Shown in pieces: positions 6,298 to 13,154 of a stretch of 13,154 nucleotides of DNA. Under the pieces are notes generated by a model. The model ran no database searches. It was not told where the DNA came from and saw only the letters and a list, made by a program, of their open reading frames with translations. Made by a program: the position numbers and the translations under genes. Within the stretch, counting starts at the first letter, position 1. Each line of letters begins with the position of its first letter. Origin of the DNA: Caryophanales bacterium UBA3260 (GTDB lineage: Bacteria > Bacillota_I > Bacilli_A > RF39 > UBA660); NCBI GenBank assembly GCA_002362595.1, contig DEUO01000148.1:1-13154 (forward strand). Direction: 5' to 3'.

Positions 6298-8595
6298 ATG
6301 AATAATAAAAATAAATTATTAATAATCATTATACTATTATTGTCTCTTTTTATATCTTTAAAAAACAACCAAAGTCTATCAGTTACATCAATTACAACTA
6401 ATAAAATAACATATTATAGTAATAATGAATCAGAAGAAAATTATGAAATCCAAGAAGTTAAAATGTTTGCAATAGATTTAAAAGTAAAAGGCGATTATAA
6501 GAAAAACATTAAATCATCTCCTATGACATGTAAAACTAAAATAGAACGTTTAACTAAATTAATATATATGGATGGAGATGAAAAACTAGGCGAAAAATAC
6601 GTCATATATAAAGACCCTGTTGGAGAATTAATGAATCCTACAAAGAAAGGATATAACTTCGATAGTTGGACTAACAAAGATGGTGAAACAGTAAATGAAC
6701 AAACTATTGTTGATTCAACTGTTGATTACATTTTATATGCTAACTGGAATATTATAATAAGTGAATTAACTGTTGATCCAAATGGTGGAATATGGAATGA
6801 ATCCATTGGAAATCAATCCTTTAATATGGAATTTGCTTCTACAAAAGAAATAGAAGACCCAGTCCGTATTGGCTATACATTTAATAACTGGCAAGTAACT
6901 GGTTCAGATAGTTCAATAAAAGATAAAATATTTACTATGGGTATTGAAAATTCCGAACTGAAAGCTATTTATAATGCTAACAAATATAAGCTAACTATAG
7001 ATCCTGCTGGTGGAACATTTGAAGGAAGAACTTCAAAAACAGTAAAAACTATTGAATATGACTCAACAACTACTATTGAGAAACCTCAAAGAACAGGTTA
7101 TACATTCACAGGATGGGAAGTTTCAAATGGTACCTTAAATGGCGACAAATTCTTTATGGATTATACTGGAGATGTAGAATTAAAAGCTACATGGGTAGTA
7201 AATCAATATAAATACATAGTTTATCACCGCCAGCAAAGTAGAGATGGTTCAGCCTTTAATATTGTCCCTAATGATACAGAAAATGGTAGCAGAGATTATG
7301 GTACAATAATAAATCCTAATACCAAGAATTATACTGGTTTTATAACTCCTTCAAAGCAACAACTTACAATTCAAGATGATACTGACCCGCCAGTTAAAAA
7401 TATTATAAATTACAACTACAATCGATACTTAAGAAATTTAACTGTAAATCCAAATGGTGGAACATGGAATGGAAGGTCATCTATATCGACAATTCCTTTA
7501 TACTATGAACAAACACATAATATAAGTCAACCATCAAGAACAGGTTATACATTTACTGGATGGAGTAAAACAAATAATAATAGTACACTAAATGGTACAG
7601 TCTTTCAAATGGGACTTTATAATACAGATTTAACAGCTAATTGGCGAGCTAAACAATATACTCTAACATATTATCGTAATGGTGGTTCACAACCAGTAAA
7701 AAATGGTAATACCATAAACAGTCAAACAGTAACTTATGATCAACCATATGGCACTTTAGCAACAACCTCAAGAACAGGATATCGTTTTCAAGGCTGGTAT
7801 ACTAGCCCAAGTGGCGGTTCACAAATAACTTCAAGTACAGTTCATAAATCTGAGTCAAATATTGCTGTTTACGCTCATTGGTATAATTCACCACCAACTA
7901 TAAATAATGTAACTGTAAGATATCATAACAATAATTCAACTACTAATGGTTTATATAGAAATGGTTATGAAACATTTACACTTACTATCCCTGCAAGCGA
8001 TTATGAAGATGGAACGCCGCAAGTTTCAATTCAAATGGGTAATCAAAACATGCTTCGTAATGCTTCTATAATCTCAACACAAAGAATAAATAATAGCTTC
8101 GTTTATACAATACGTGTTTATAAAATGGGAGCAGGAACAATAAAAATTACTGCTACAGATCGAGCTGGAGCAAAAGCGGAAACTATTCAAATAATAAACG
8201 TATATGGTGAAGGTGGAAAAATCACTAATACAGGAAGATACACAAATACAGATTATGATAGTGGATGGCTAGAAATCTTAGAAGGATGTTATATAAGTGA
8301 ATTCGAATTTGTTGTTAAATTCCAAAGTGGACATAGTAATGGCGCAGGAACTGACTGGATGGAAGCTATAGGTGAAACGGCGTCAGGCAGAACAGTTCAA
8401 CTATATTATTGGCCAGGAAATATGTTATCTAACAGACATGTTAGTGATAATATTAAATTAAATATTCAGAATCAGACAGGTGACAAAGTCGTCAGAATAA
8501 AATTCCATACTTACTCGCCACATGATGACTGTGCTAGAGACGCAAGTATATCGTACTCCGTAACATACGACTTCGATATTAATCTAATGAAATAA
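6298..8595 (+). CDS. Secreted InlB B-repeat (Flg_new) multidomain protein
   Basis: This 765-residue exported protein starts with a signal sequence or signal anchor (about 6-22). It carries about five InlB B-repeat units: a divergent one near 85-150, then 157-226, 231-299, 380-449 and 454-528. These are recognisable from D/N-P-x-G-G, R-x-G-Y-x-F-x-x-W and a closing A-x-W or equivalent. Residues 304-376 between repeats resemble a MucBP-type module ending in Y-N-Y-N-R. Residues about 531-637 look like an Ig-like or cadherin-like domain (A-T-D-R-A-G). The last 125 residues (640-765) form a domain I cannot assign, with C664 and C745. There is no C-terminal membrane helix or sorting motif, so it is released or held by its N-terminus. 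AAAGGAGG (6283-6290) supports strong translation. It is likely an adhesin-like partner of the upstream protein, but no binding target can be read from the sequence. Confidence 0.85.
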   Translation: MNNKNKLLIIIILLLSLFISLKNNQSLSVTSITTNKITYYSNNESEENYEIQEVKMFAIDLKVKGDYKKNIKSSPMTCKTKIERLTKLIYMDGDEKLGEKYVIYKDPVGELMNPTKKGYNFDSWTNKDGETVNEQTIVDSTVDYILYANWNIIISELTVDPNGGIWNESIGNQSFNMEFASTKEIEDPVRIGYTFNNWQVTGSDSSIKDKIFTMGIENSELKAIYNANKYKLTIDPAGGTFEGRTSKTVKTIEYDSTTTIEKPQRTGYTFTGWEVSNGTLNGDKFFMDYTGDVELKATWVVNQYKYIVYHRQQSRDGSAFNIVPNDTENGSRDYGTIINPNTKNYTGFITPSKQQLTIQDDTDPPVKNIINYNYNRYLRNLTVNPNGGTWNGRSSISTIPLYYEQTHNISQPSRTGYTFTGWSKTNNNSTLNGTVFQMGLYNTDLTANWRAKQYTLTYYRNGGSQPVKNGNTINSQTVTYDQPYGTLATTSRTGYRFQGWYTSPSGGSQITSSTVHKSESNIAVYAHWYNSPPTINNVTVRYHNNNSTTNGLYRNGYETFTLTIPASDYEDGTPQVSIQMGNQNMLRNASIISTQRINNSFVYTIRVYKMGAGTIKITATDRAGAKAETIQIINVYGEGGKITNTGRYTNTDYDSGWLEILEGCYISEFEFVVKFQSGHSNGAGTDWMEAIGETASGRTVQLYYWPGNMLSNRHVSDNIKLNIQNQTGDKVVRIKFHTYSPHDDCARDASISYSVTYDFDINLMK

Positions 8596-8621
8596 AGGCA
8601 TGCTCTAAGTATGTCTTTTTT
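8594..8621 (+). terminator. Terminator after the B-repeat gene
   Basis: AAAGGCAT (8594-8601) pairs with ATGTCTTT (8611-8618), 8 bp with one G-U pair, followed by T to 8621. It overlaps the stop codon of the gene. Confidence 0.7.
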
Positions 8622-8726
8622 CTTGGTTTTACACATTTTTACATACCAATACCTATTAATCGATATAAATATATCCAGTAAAATATATAAAAAAATAATC
8701 TTTAATTATTCTTAATAGTTTGTATC

Positions 8727-8755
8727 TTGCCATTATTACCCTAAAATAGTATAAT
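8727..8755 (+). promoter_or_regulatory. Sigma-A promoter of the uppS-cdsA-rseP operon
   Basis: TTGCCA (8727-8732), 17 bases, then a perfect TATAAT (8750-8755). Transcription would start near 8762, so the leader is only about 16 nt. The 105 bases between the previous terminator and this promoter hold nothing I can recognise beyond AT-rich sequence. Confidence 0.82.
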
Positions 8756-8762
8756 TTATAAA

Positions 8763-8768
8763 GAAGGA
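8763..8768 (+). promoter_or_regulatory. Ribosome binding site fixing the uppS start
   Basis: GAAGGA lies 9 bases before ATG 8778. The in-frame ATG 8772 would be only 3 bases away and TTG 8769 would abut it, so 8778 is preferred. Confidence 0.65.
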
Positions 8769-8777
8769 TTGATGCAA

Positions 8778-9485
8778 ATGGAAAAATATTATCCAGAACA
8801 CGTCGCAATTATTTTAGATGGAAATAGAAGATGGGCAAAAGAAAAAGGATTACCTCAATTAAAAGGTCATCAAAAAGGCTTTGAGAATATCCGTAATCTA
8901 GCTCCATATATTATAAATAAAGGAGTAAAATACCTTAGCGTATTTGCTTTCTCTACTGAAAACTTTAAAAGAAGTGAAGAAGAAGTAAAATATCTAATGG
9001 ATTTATTCGTTGATATGTTTAAAAAAGAATGCGATAAAATACATGAAGAAAATATAAAAATAATATTCTCAGGACGTCGTGAAAACCTAAGAGCAGATGT
9101 TCTAGAAGCAATGGATTACATCACAGAAAAAACAAAAAATAATACACTTGGAACATTTAACATATGTCTAAACTATGGTGGCCAACAAGAAATTGTCGAT
9201 GGAGCTAAAAGACTAGCCCAAGACGTTAAAGATGGTAAAGTAAATCTTGATGTTGTTGATAACAAATATTTTTATAAATATATGTACAATGAATTACCAC
9301 CAATTGACTTCCTAATAAGAACAAGTGGCGAAGAAAGAATAAGTAACTTTATGATATATGAATTAAGTTATTCAGAAATGTACTTTCCAAAAGTATACTT
9401 TCCTGATTTCGATGCCGAAGAATTCGAACGTGCTATAGATGAATATAACACTCGCGAAAGAAGATTTGGAGGTAACAAAAAATGA
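8778..9485 (+). CDS. uppS: Isoprenyl transferase (undecaprenyl diphosphate synthase)
   Basis: This cis-prenyltransferase adds isopentenyl units to farnesyl diphosphate to make undecaprenyl diphosphate, the lipid carrier for peptidoglycan and other wall polymers. The 235-residue protein shows all conserved regions: D14 in LDGNRRWA (13-20), G-H-Q-K-G at 30-34, [10 protein letters not shown] at 56-65, N-Y-G-G at 132-135, and the R-T-S-G-E-x-R-I-S-N-F block at 181-191 with the following E-L-S-Y-S-E-M-Y-F. The active-site Asp and the conserved Arg residues are present. It is slightly shorter than the Bacillus enzyme (about 260). Its TGA stop overlaps the cdsA start by four bases, indicating translational coupling. 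This is the only TGA stop among the genes here. Confidence 0.96.
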   Translation: MEKYYPEHVAIILDGNRRWAKEKGLPQLKGHQKGFENIRNLAPYIINKGVKYLSVFAFSTENFKRSEEEVKYLMDLFVDMFKKECDKIHEENIKIIFSGRRENLRADVLEAMDYITEKTKNNTLGTFNICLNYGGQQEIVDGAKRLAQDVKDGKVNLDVVDNKYFYKYMYNELPPIDFLIRTSGEERISNFMIYELSYSEMYFPKVYFPDFDAEEFERAIDEYNTRERRFGGNKK

Positions 9486-10303
9486 CAAAAAAAAAGGTAA
9501 CTTCTGCTATAATAATGATTGTTATAGCAATAGCTTTATACCTTCTACCAATTAAATTTGCTTCTATATTATGTGGTGTTGGAGTAGCACTTTTATCTGT
9601 ATCAGCATACAAAGAAATAATAGATTTAAAAAAATCACATACCAAATTTCCACCATTAATATTAGCATTAGGATTTATATGTACTATATTAATGACATTC
9701 CAAGCTATTAATGCATCTTATATTTATACTGGAATATCATATTTAATGGTAGGATTAACTATTCTATTGTTGTTAATTCCTACAATCTTCTATAAAAAAG
9801 AAGAATATACAACTAAAGATGCCTTTTACCTTATTGGTAATACCATCTTTATCGGTATTTTCTTCAATTTAATCTTACTAATATTTACTCGTGACAAATG
9901 GTTATTATTATATCTAATATTAATTTCTACATTAACAGATACATTTGCAATGCTTATTGGTTTATTAATTGGAAAACACAAACTTATTCCATCAGTATCA
10001 CCAAACAAATCTGTAGAAGGAAGCATAGCTGGCTCTTTAATTGCTACTATTGTTTCATCAATCTACTACTATAACGTTCTAACTAATGAAATAAATATAA
10101 TAATTTTAATAATAATAAGTTTAATTTTATCAGTATTAGGTCAACTTGGTGATTTACTATTTAGTAAAATAAAAAGAGAAAATGAAATTAAAGATTTTTC
10201 TAATATCATACCTGGTCATGGAGGTATCCTAGATCGTTTTGATAGTATGACTTTTGTCATATTAGGGTATATAATAATTATAAGTATAATGAATATTCTT
10301 TAA
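9482..10303 (+). CDS. cdsA: Phosphatidate cytidylyltransferase (CDP-diacylglycerol synthase)
   Basis: CdsA is an integral membrane enzyme that converts phosphatidic acid and CTP to CDP-diacylglycerol, the precursor of the cell's phospholipids. The 273-residue protein has multiple hydrophobic helices throughout. It carries the family signature near its C-terminus: S228-K-I-K-R, then K237-D, then [11 protein letters not shown] at 244-254, with the catalytic Asp pair expected in that block. The conserved [12 protein letters not shown] segment lies at 173-184. GGAGGT (9468-9473) lies 8 bases before the ATG, inside uppS. It is the second gene of the envelope operon. In Bacillus dxr would follow; here rseP does, after 34 bases. 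Confidence 0.96.
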   Translation: MTKKKVTSAIIMIVIAIALYLLPIKFASILCGVGVALLSVSAYKEIIDLKKSHTKFPPLILALGFICTILMTFQAINASYIYTGISYLMVGLTILLLLIPTIFYKKEEYTTKDAFYLIGNTIFIGIFFNLILLIFTRDKWLLLYLILISTLTDTFAMLIGLLIGKHKLIPSVSPNKSVEGSIAGSLIATIVSSIYYYNVLTNEINIIILIIISLILSVLGQLGDLLFSKIKRENEIKDFSNIIPGHGGILDRFDSMTFVILGYIIIISIMNIL

Positions 10304-10337
10304 TAGAATAATAATATAAAAGATAGGGAGGTAAAAA

Positions 10338-11399
10338 ATGGGAACAATTATAAACATTATATTATTTATCATAATATTAGGTATATTAATATTCGTCCAC
10401 GAATTTGGACATTTCATAACAGCTAAGAAAAGTGGCGTTCATATTCATGAATTTTCCATTGGAATGGGACCTTTAATAAAATGTATTAAAGGAAAAGATG
10501 GAATAGACTATTGTATTCGTGCCTTACCAATAGGTGGATTTGTCCAAATGGCTGGTGAAGTTTATGAAGATGATGATACTAATACTGTTGCAAAAGAAAA
10601 ATTCTTATGTAATCGCCCATGGTATCAAAGACTAATTATTCTTTGTGCTGGAGTCTTTAATAACTTCTTATTAGCAATAATCATTTTATTTGCAATAGCT
10701 CTTATTTGGGGTGCTCCATCACTAAAACCAGTAATTCACAATGTAACAGAAGGAAAACCAGTTGCAGAGGCAGGAATAGTTGCTGGAGATACAATAACTG
10801 CTGTTAATGGTAAAAAAGTATCTACATGGGATAAAACACAACTACTTTTATTAGTAAAATCTAAAGATAATATATACGAAATAGAAGTTAAACACGAAGA
10901 TGGTAATACTGAATCATATAAAATTCAGCCAGAAATAACAAAAGACGAAAAAGGAAATGAAACAAAAATATTCGGTATTGAAATAAAAAGTGAAATAGAA
11001 AAAGGTTTTGTTCCAGCGTTCAAATATGCTTTCAAAAAATTTGCTAGTACACTTGAACAAATGTGGTTAACAATAACAGAACTATTTACAGGTGGTATAT
11101 CAATTAACAACTTATCAGGACCTGTAGGAATATATACAGTTGTTGGTGAAACACGTAAAAACGGAATCGAAAATATTCTCGCTTTAATAGCATATCTAAG
11201 TATTAATTTAGGTATTATGAATATTTTACCAATTCCAGCATTAGATGGTGGCCATGTTCTATTCTTAATAATCGAATTAATAACTAAAAAGAAAGTAAAT
11301 GAAAAAGTAGAAGGAATTACAACAACAATATTCTTTGCCTTATTAATGATTTTAATGATATACATAACTATCCATGACATTATTACTTTAATATTATAG
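10338..11399 (+). CDS. rseP: Site-2 intramembrane zinc metalloprotease RseP/RasP
   Basis: RseP (RasP in Bacillus) cleaves membrane-embedded substrates such as anti-sigma factors and leftover signal peptides. The 353-residue protein has the zinc site HEFGH at 21-25 in the first membrane helix. A PDZ domain spans about 132-200, with P-V-A-E-A-G and A-G-D-x-I at 141-153. The second active-site motif N-I-L-P-I-P-A-L-D-G-G-H lies at 295-306, where the Asp is the third zinc ligand. Further membrane helices lie near 101-124 and 328-352. There is one PDZ domain, as in Gram-positive forms. GGGAGGT (10326-10332) lies 5 bases before ATG. It is last in the operon. No anti-sigma factor gene is in this window, so its substrate here is unknown. 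Confidence 0.96.
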   Translation: MGTIINIILFIIILGILIFVHEFGHFITAKKSGVHIHEFSIGMGPLIKCIKGKDGIDYCIRALPIGGFVQMAGEVYEDDDTNTVAKEKFLCNRPWYQRLIILCAGVFNNFLLAIIILFAIALIWGAPSLKPVIHNVTEGKPVAEAGIVAGDTITAVNGKKVSTWDKTQLLLLVKSKDNIYEIEVKHEDGNTESYKIQPEITKDEKGNETKIFGIEIKSEIEKGFVPAFKYAFKKFASTLEQMWLTITELFTGGISINNLSGPVGIYTVVGETRKNGIENILALIAYLSINLGIMNILPIPALDGGHVLFLIIELITKKKVNEKVEGITTTIFFALLMILMIYITIHDIITLIL

Positions 11400-11417
11400 A
11401 GCAATAGCTCTTTTTTT
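11398..11417 (+). terminator. Terminator after uppS-cdsA-rseP
   Basis: AGAGC (11398-11402), AATA loop, GCTCT (11407-11411) and T continuing to 11417. The stem is only 5 bp but is followed by a clean T run and overlaps the rseP stop. Confidence 0.65.
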
Positions 11418-11418
11418 C

Positions 11419-11450
11419 TTGAATTTAATAGTTTATTAATGTAATATATA
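11419..11450 (+). promoter_or_regulatory. Possible promoter of the peptidase-acetyltransferase pair
   Basis: TTGAAT (11419-11424) is followed at 17 bases by TAATAT (11442-11447), a weak -10, or at 20 bases by TATATA (11445-11450). It lies directly after the rseP terminator, so a promoter is expected here, but the exact boxes are uncertain. Confidence 0.4.
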
Positions 11451-11469
11451 ACAGTCAGGAGGGGAAAAT

Positions 11470-12414
11470 ATGCTTCAAATAACAGACGAATATGTAAAAA
11501 TGTTAAATGCCAAAAGAACAGTATCAGATTTCTTTTGCGATATAAACAAATATGGATACAATACTGAATATACTGATTTATCATATGGTAGAGCTAAAAA
11601 AAACTATGAAAGAATACTAAAAAGATTAGTAGAATTAAATTTACCAGATCCAAAACTATTTAAATTTAGTTACATGTCTAAAAAAGAATTAAAAGATACT
11701 CTATATTCTTTACTTAACAAAATATTAGGACCAGCATATCAACCAATAATAAACGAACTTTTAAGAAAAATAAAAACAGTTCAAATTGATGATTATTTCG
11801 ATTCAATCATCGAAGAAGAACCACAAAATGATTGTATGGTGCCTAAAAATATCTATATAAGCAATCAATTATATACAATGGAAGTTGTAAGTACTAGTCA
11901 TGAATTTGGTCATGGCTTTATGAGTAAATATAAAGGACCACACTTTAATGACCACTTTACTAATATTCACTATAATGAATTACTACCTATCCTTATTGAA
12001 TATATTGTATGCTATGAATTAAGTATCTTGTTAAAAGATAAAACTTTAATACCAAGACATGAACAAATAAGAGCTTCTCATGACCAAGCACAAGCAAGAG
12101 AATTATTAGATATAAGAGCACTAAGTGGTCAGATAAATAGATGTAATTCTCCAGAAAAACCATTCTATCAACAATATTCTTCATATCAAGAACATAATGC
12201 TTATACTTACATTACTGATGATATATTCTCAATTCATTTAGCGTCGTTCTATATTGATGATGAATCAACACTTCTAAAACTAATAAAAGCGGTAATTGAT
12301 GGCGAAAAAACATTACAAGAATTAATTAATTATTATGGAATATCTCTTCGTAACGAAGAAACATTATCTTTATATAATGAGCAACTAGATAGAGCATTAA
12401 AATATCAGAGATAA
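11470..12414 (+). CDS. Compact M3-like zinc metallopeptidase
   Basis: The 314-residue protein has H144-E-F-G-H148, the zinc-binding HExxH, followed by E170-L-L-P-I-L-I-E177. Paired Glu residues seven apart after HExGH resemble the E-x6-E helix of oligoendopeptidase F and other M3 peptidases, where the first Glu is the third zinc ligand. A Tyr-rich stretch (225-237) followed by an Ala-rich helix resembles the substrate-binding end of M3 enzymes, as does the C-terminal G-I-S-L-R segment. No signal sequence is seen, so it is probably cytosolic. M3 enzymes are usually near 600 residues, so this is about half size, with only a short helical N-terminal part (1-130). AGGAGGGG (11457-11464) gives a strong start. 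The acetyltransferase gene begins one base after its stop. The metallopeptidase call is firm; the M3 relation is moderate, and the substrate is unknown. Confidence 0.75.
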   Translation: MLQITDEYVKMLNAKRTVSDFFCDINKYGYNTEYTDLSYGRAKKNYERILKRLVELNLPDPKLFKFSYMSKKELKDTLYSLLNKILGPAYQPIINELLRKIKTVQIDDYFDSIIEEEPQNDCMVPKNIYISNQLYTMEVVSTSHEFGHGFMSKYKGPHFNDHFTNIHYNELLPILIEYIVCYELSILLKDKTLIPRHEQIRASHDQAQARELLDIRALSGQINRCNSPEKPFYQQYSSYQEHNAYTYITDDIFSIHLASFYIDDESTLLKLIKAVIDGEKTLQELINYYGISLRNEETLSLYNEQLDRALKYQR

Positions 12415-12415
12415 A

Positions 12416-13039
12416 ATGCAATATTTTAAATTATCTCAATTAATTAAAGACGGAATAGATATTAATCCAATAATTGATAAAATTCTTCTTCTAACAGTAT
12501 CTGCTAAAAAATCATACCCGGAATATACAACATGGTTCTTAAATAAACATGTTCCTGGTATTTATCTTGGAACAAGAGATACAATTATTGTTGTTGATCA
12601 TAATAATATAGTAGGAATATCAAATATAAAAAATGATAATGAAAAGAAAATATGTACATTATATTTTCGCCCAGAATATAGATATAAAAGAATAGGAAAA
12701 ATACTTGTTGATAAATCAATTGAAGCATTAGAAAGTAGAACACCATTAATAACAATCCCATCATCATCAATATATGAATTTAAAAATATCATAAGAAGAT
12801 ATAATTGGTCACTTACAGATTGCATTGATGATTGCTATTTAAAAGGTGAAAGTGAACTAATATTTAATGGCGAACTTTCTAAACCTAATACAGATTTAAC
12901 AAATGAAGAACGTATCTTATTAACTTATAAGCATACAAATAATAAAAATATTTTAAAACTAGTATCTTTTGGTTACATAAAATATTTTATATTTATCAAA
13001 ATAAACAATTCTAAACTAAAAAAATCAGTATTTGAATAA
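12416..13039 (+). CDS. GNAT-family N-acetyltransferase with C-terminal extension
   Basis: GNAT enzymes transfer an acyl group from acyl-CoA to an amine. In this 207-residue protein the core lies at about 56-141: strand IIVVDHNNIVGI (57-68), strand C-T-L-Y-F (80-84), then R89-Y-K-R-I-G94-K, matching the acyl-CoA pyrophosphate-binding R-x-x-x-x-G/A motif and its helix, and a terminal strand with C136 and C140. The region before it (1-55) and the last 65 residues (about 143-207) are not typical GNAT and I cannot assign them. The tail is basic and partly hydrophobic. The ATG lies one base after the peptidase stop, with only a weak purine stretch (12407-12411), so translation is probably coupled. 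No simple terminator follows. The acceptor substrate cannot be inferred. Confidence 0.75.
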   Translation: MQYFKLSQLIKDGIDINPIIDKILLLTVSAKKSYPEYTTWFLNKHVPGIYLGTRDTIIVVDHNNIVGISNIKNDNEKKICTLYFRPEYRYKRIGKILVDKSIEALESRTPLITIPSSSIYEFKNIIRRYNWSLTDCIDDCYLKGESELIFNGELSKPNTDLTNEERILLTYKHTNNKNILKLVSFGYIKYFIFIKINNSKLKKSVFE

Positions 13040-13047
13040 ATAAATTG

Positions 13048-13112
13048 AGTAGGAATATAAAAAAGACTTGCCAAATCTTAAACATTATGTTATATTGAAT
13101 ATGCCTACTTTT
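13048..13112 (+). other. Inverted repeat enclosing the tRNA promoter; possible large terminator-like hairpin
   Basis: AGTAGGAATAT (13048-13058) and ATATGCCTACT (13099-13109) are inverted repeats matching at 10 of 11 positions. Between them AAGACTT (13063-13069) and AAATCTT (13073-13079) can pair at 6 of 7 positions. TTTT (13109-13112) follows the outer arm. RNA reading through from the acetyltransferase gene could fold into a two-tier structure here. Confidence 0.35.
13068..13096 (+). promoter_or_regulatory. Sigma-A promoter of the tRNA-Met gene
   Basis: TTGCCA (13068-13073), 17 bases, then TATATT (13091-13096). The predicted start near 13103 is about 12 bases before the tRNA 5' end. Confidence 0.8.
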
Positions 13113-13114
13113 AT

Positions 13115-13154
13115 GGCGATGTAGCTCAGCTGGCTAGAGCATCCGGTTCATACC
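13115..13154 (+). tRNA. Elongator tRNA-Met (CAU), 5' part, cut by the window edge
   Basis: The 40 bases run from the acceptor 5' strand GGCGATG (13115-13121) through TA, the D stem GCTC/GAGC with loop AGCTGGCTA, then A, the anticodon 5' strand TCCGG and the loop TTCATAC with anticodon CAT. The window ends at the first base of the 3' anticodon strand. The overall pattern matches Bacillota elongator tRNA-Met rather than initiator (CGCGGGG start) or the CAU isoleucine tRNA, though the latter cannot be fully excluded without the 3' half. More tRNA genes may follow outside the window. Confidence 0.9.

Noticed and set aside
6766..7890. B-repeat DNA viewed as a CRISPR or tandem DNA repeat array.
   Set aside because: Similarity follows codons and protein motifs with spacing of about 70 residues; there are no short identical repeats with unique spacers.
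10925..11584. Long open frame on the minus strand opposite the end of rseP (about 219 codons).
   Set aside because: It is antisense to a clear rseP coding region, runs through the rseP terminator, and its product shows no recognisable motifs; it is a shadow of AT-rich coding sequence.
1..13154. Mycoplasma-type genetic code with TGA as Trp.
   Set aside because: Trp residues are TGG and uppS ends at a TGA that overlaps cdsA in the usual ATGA manner.

Overview
The window looks like chromosomal DNA from a very AT-rich (by eye about 30% GC or less) Gram-positive bacterium of the Bacillota, most likely Bacilli-related. The evidence is strong AAAGGAGG-type ribosome binding sites, vegetative promoters of the TTGACA-17-TATAAT type, short hairpin-plus-T-run terminators, and family-level resemblance of the housekeeping proteins. 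Trp is encoded by TGG and TGA serves as a stop (uppS), so nothing suggests the mycoplasma code. A clear homologue of the outer spore coat protein CotE implies a spore-forming lineage or a descendant of one. I cannot name a species.

Layout. A HIT-family hydrolase gene lies on the minus strand at the left edge; everything else is on the plus strand. Next come a membrane-anchored surface protein with cohesin-like and cadherin-like domains (518-2398, own promoter and terminator), a short RelA/SpoT-family protein (2490-3932), cotE (3980-4525, own terminator), and the ribosomal pair rpsP-khpA (4635-5158, strong promoter, strong terminator). A second surface pair follows: a protein with a sorting-signal-like tail (5290-6264) and a secreted InlB B-repeat protein (6298-8595). 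Their presumed promoter contains a perfect 18-bp palindrome. Then comes the envelope operon uppS-cdsA-rseP (8778-11399), an unusually small M3-like metallopeptidase translationally coupled to an acetyltransferase (11470-13039), and the 5' part of an elongator tRNA-Met cut by the window edge (13115-13154).

How the genes relate. UppS makes undecaprenyl diphosphate for cell wall synthesis, CdsA makes CDP-diacylglycerol for phospholipids, and RseP is an intramembrane protease, so this is an envelope operon. It is the Bacillus order with dxr missing between cdsA and rseP. The three surface proteins form two accessory transcription units placed between housekeeping units. Rel should set (p)ppGpp levels. 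Its hydrolase site looks complete, but the synthetase site carries a Gln where the family has its catalytic Glu, and the regulatory C-terminus is missing, so I infer it mainly degrades the alarmone.

The observations most worth following are the hydrolase-biased short Rel, CotE with a sigma-E-like promoter, the half-size M3-like peptidase coupled to a GNAT protein, the orphan C-terminal domain of the B-repeat protein, and the palindrome at the surface-pair promoter. I found no CRISPR array, insertion sequence, prophage gene or recognisable defence system.
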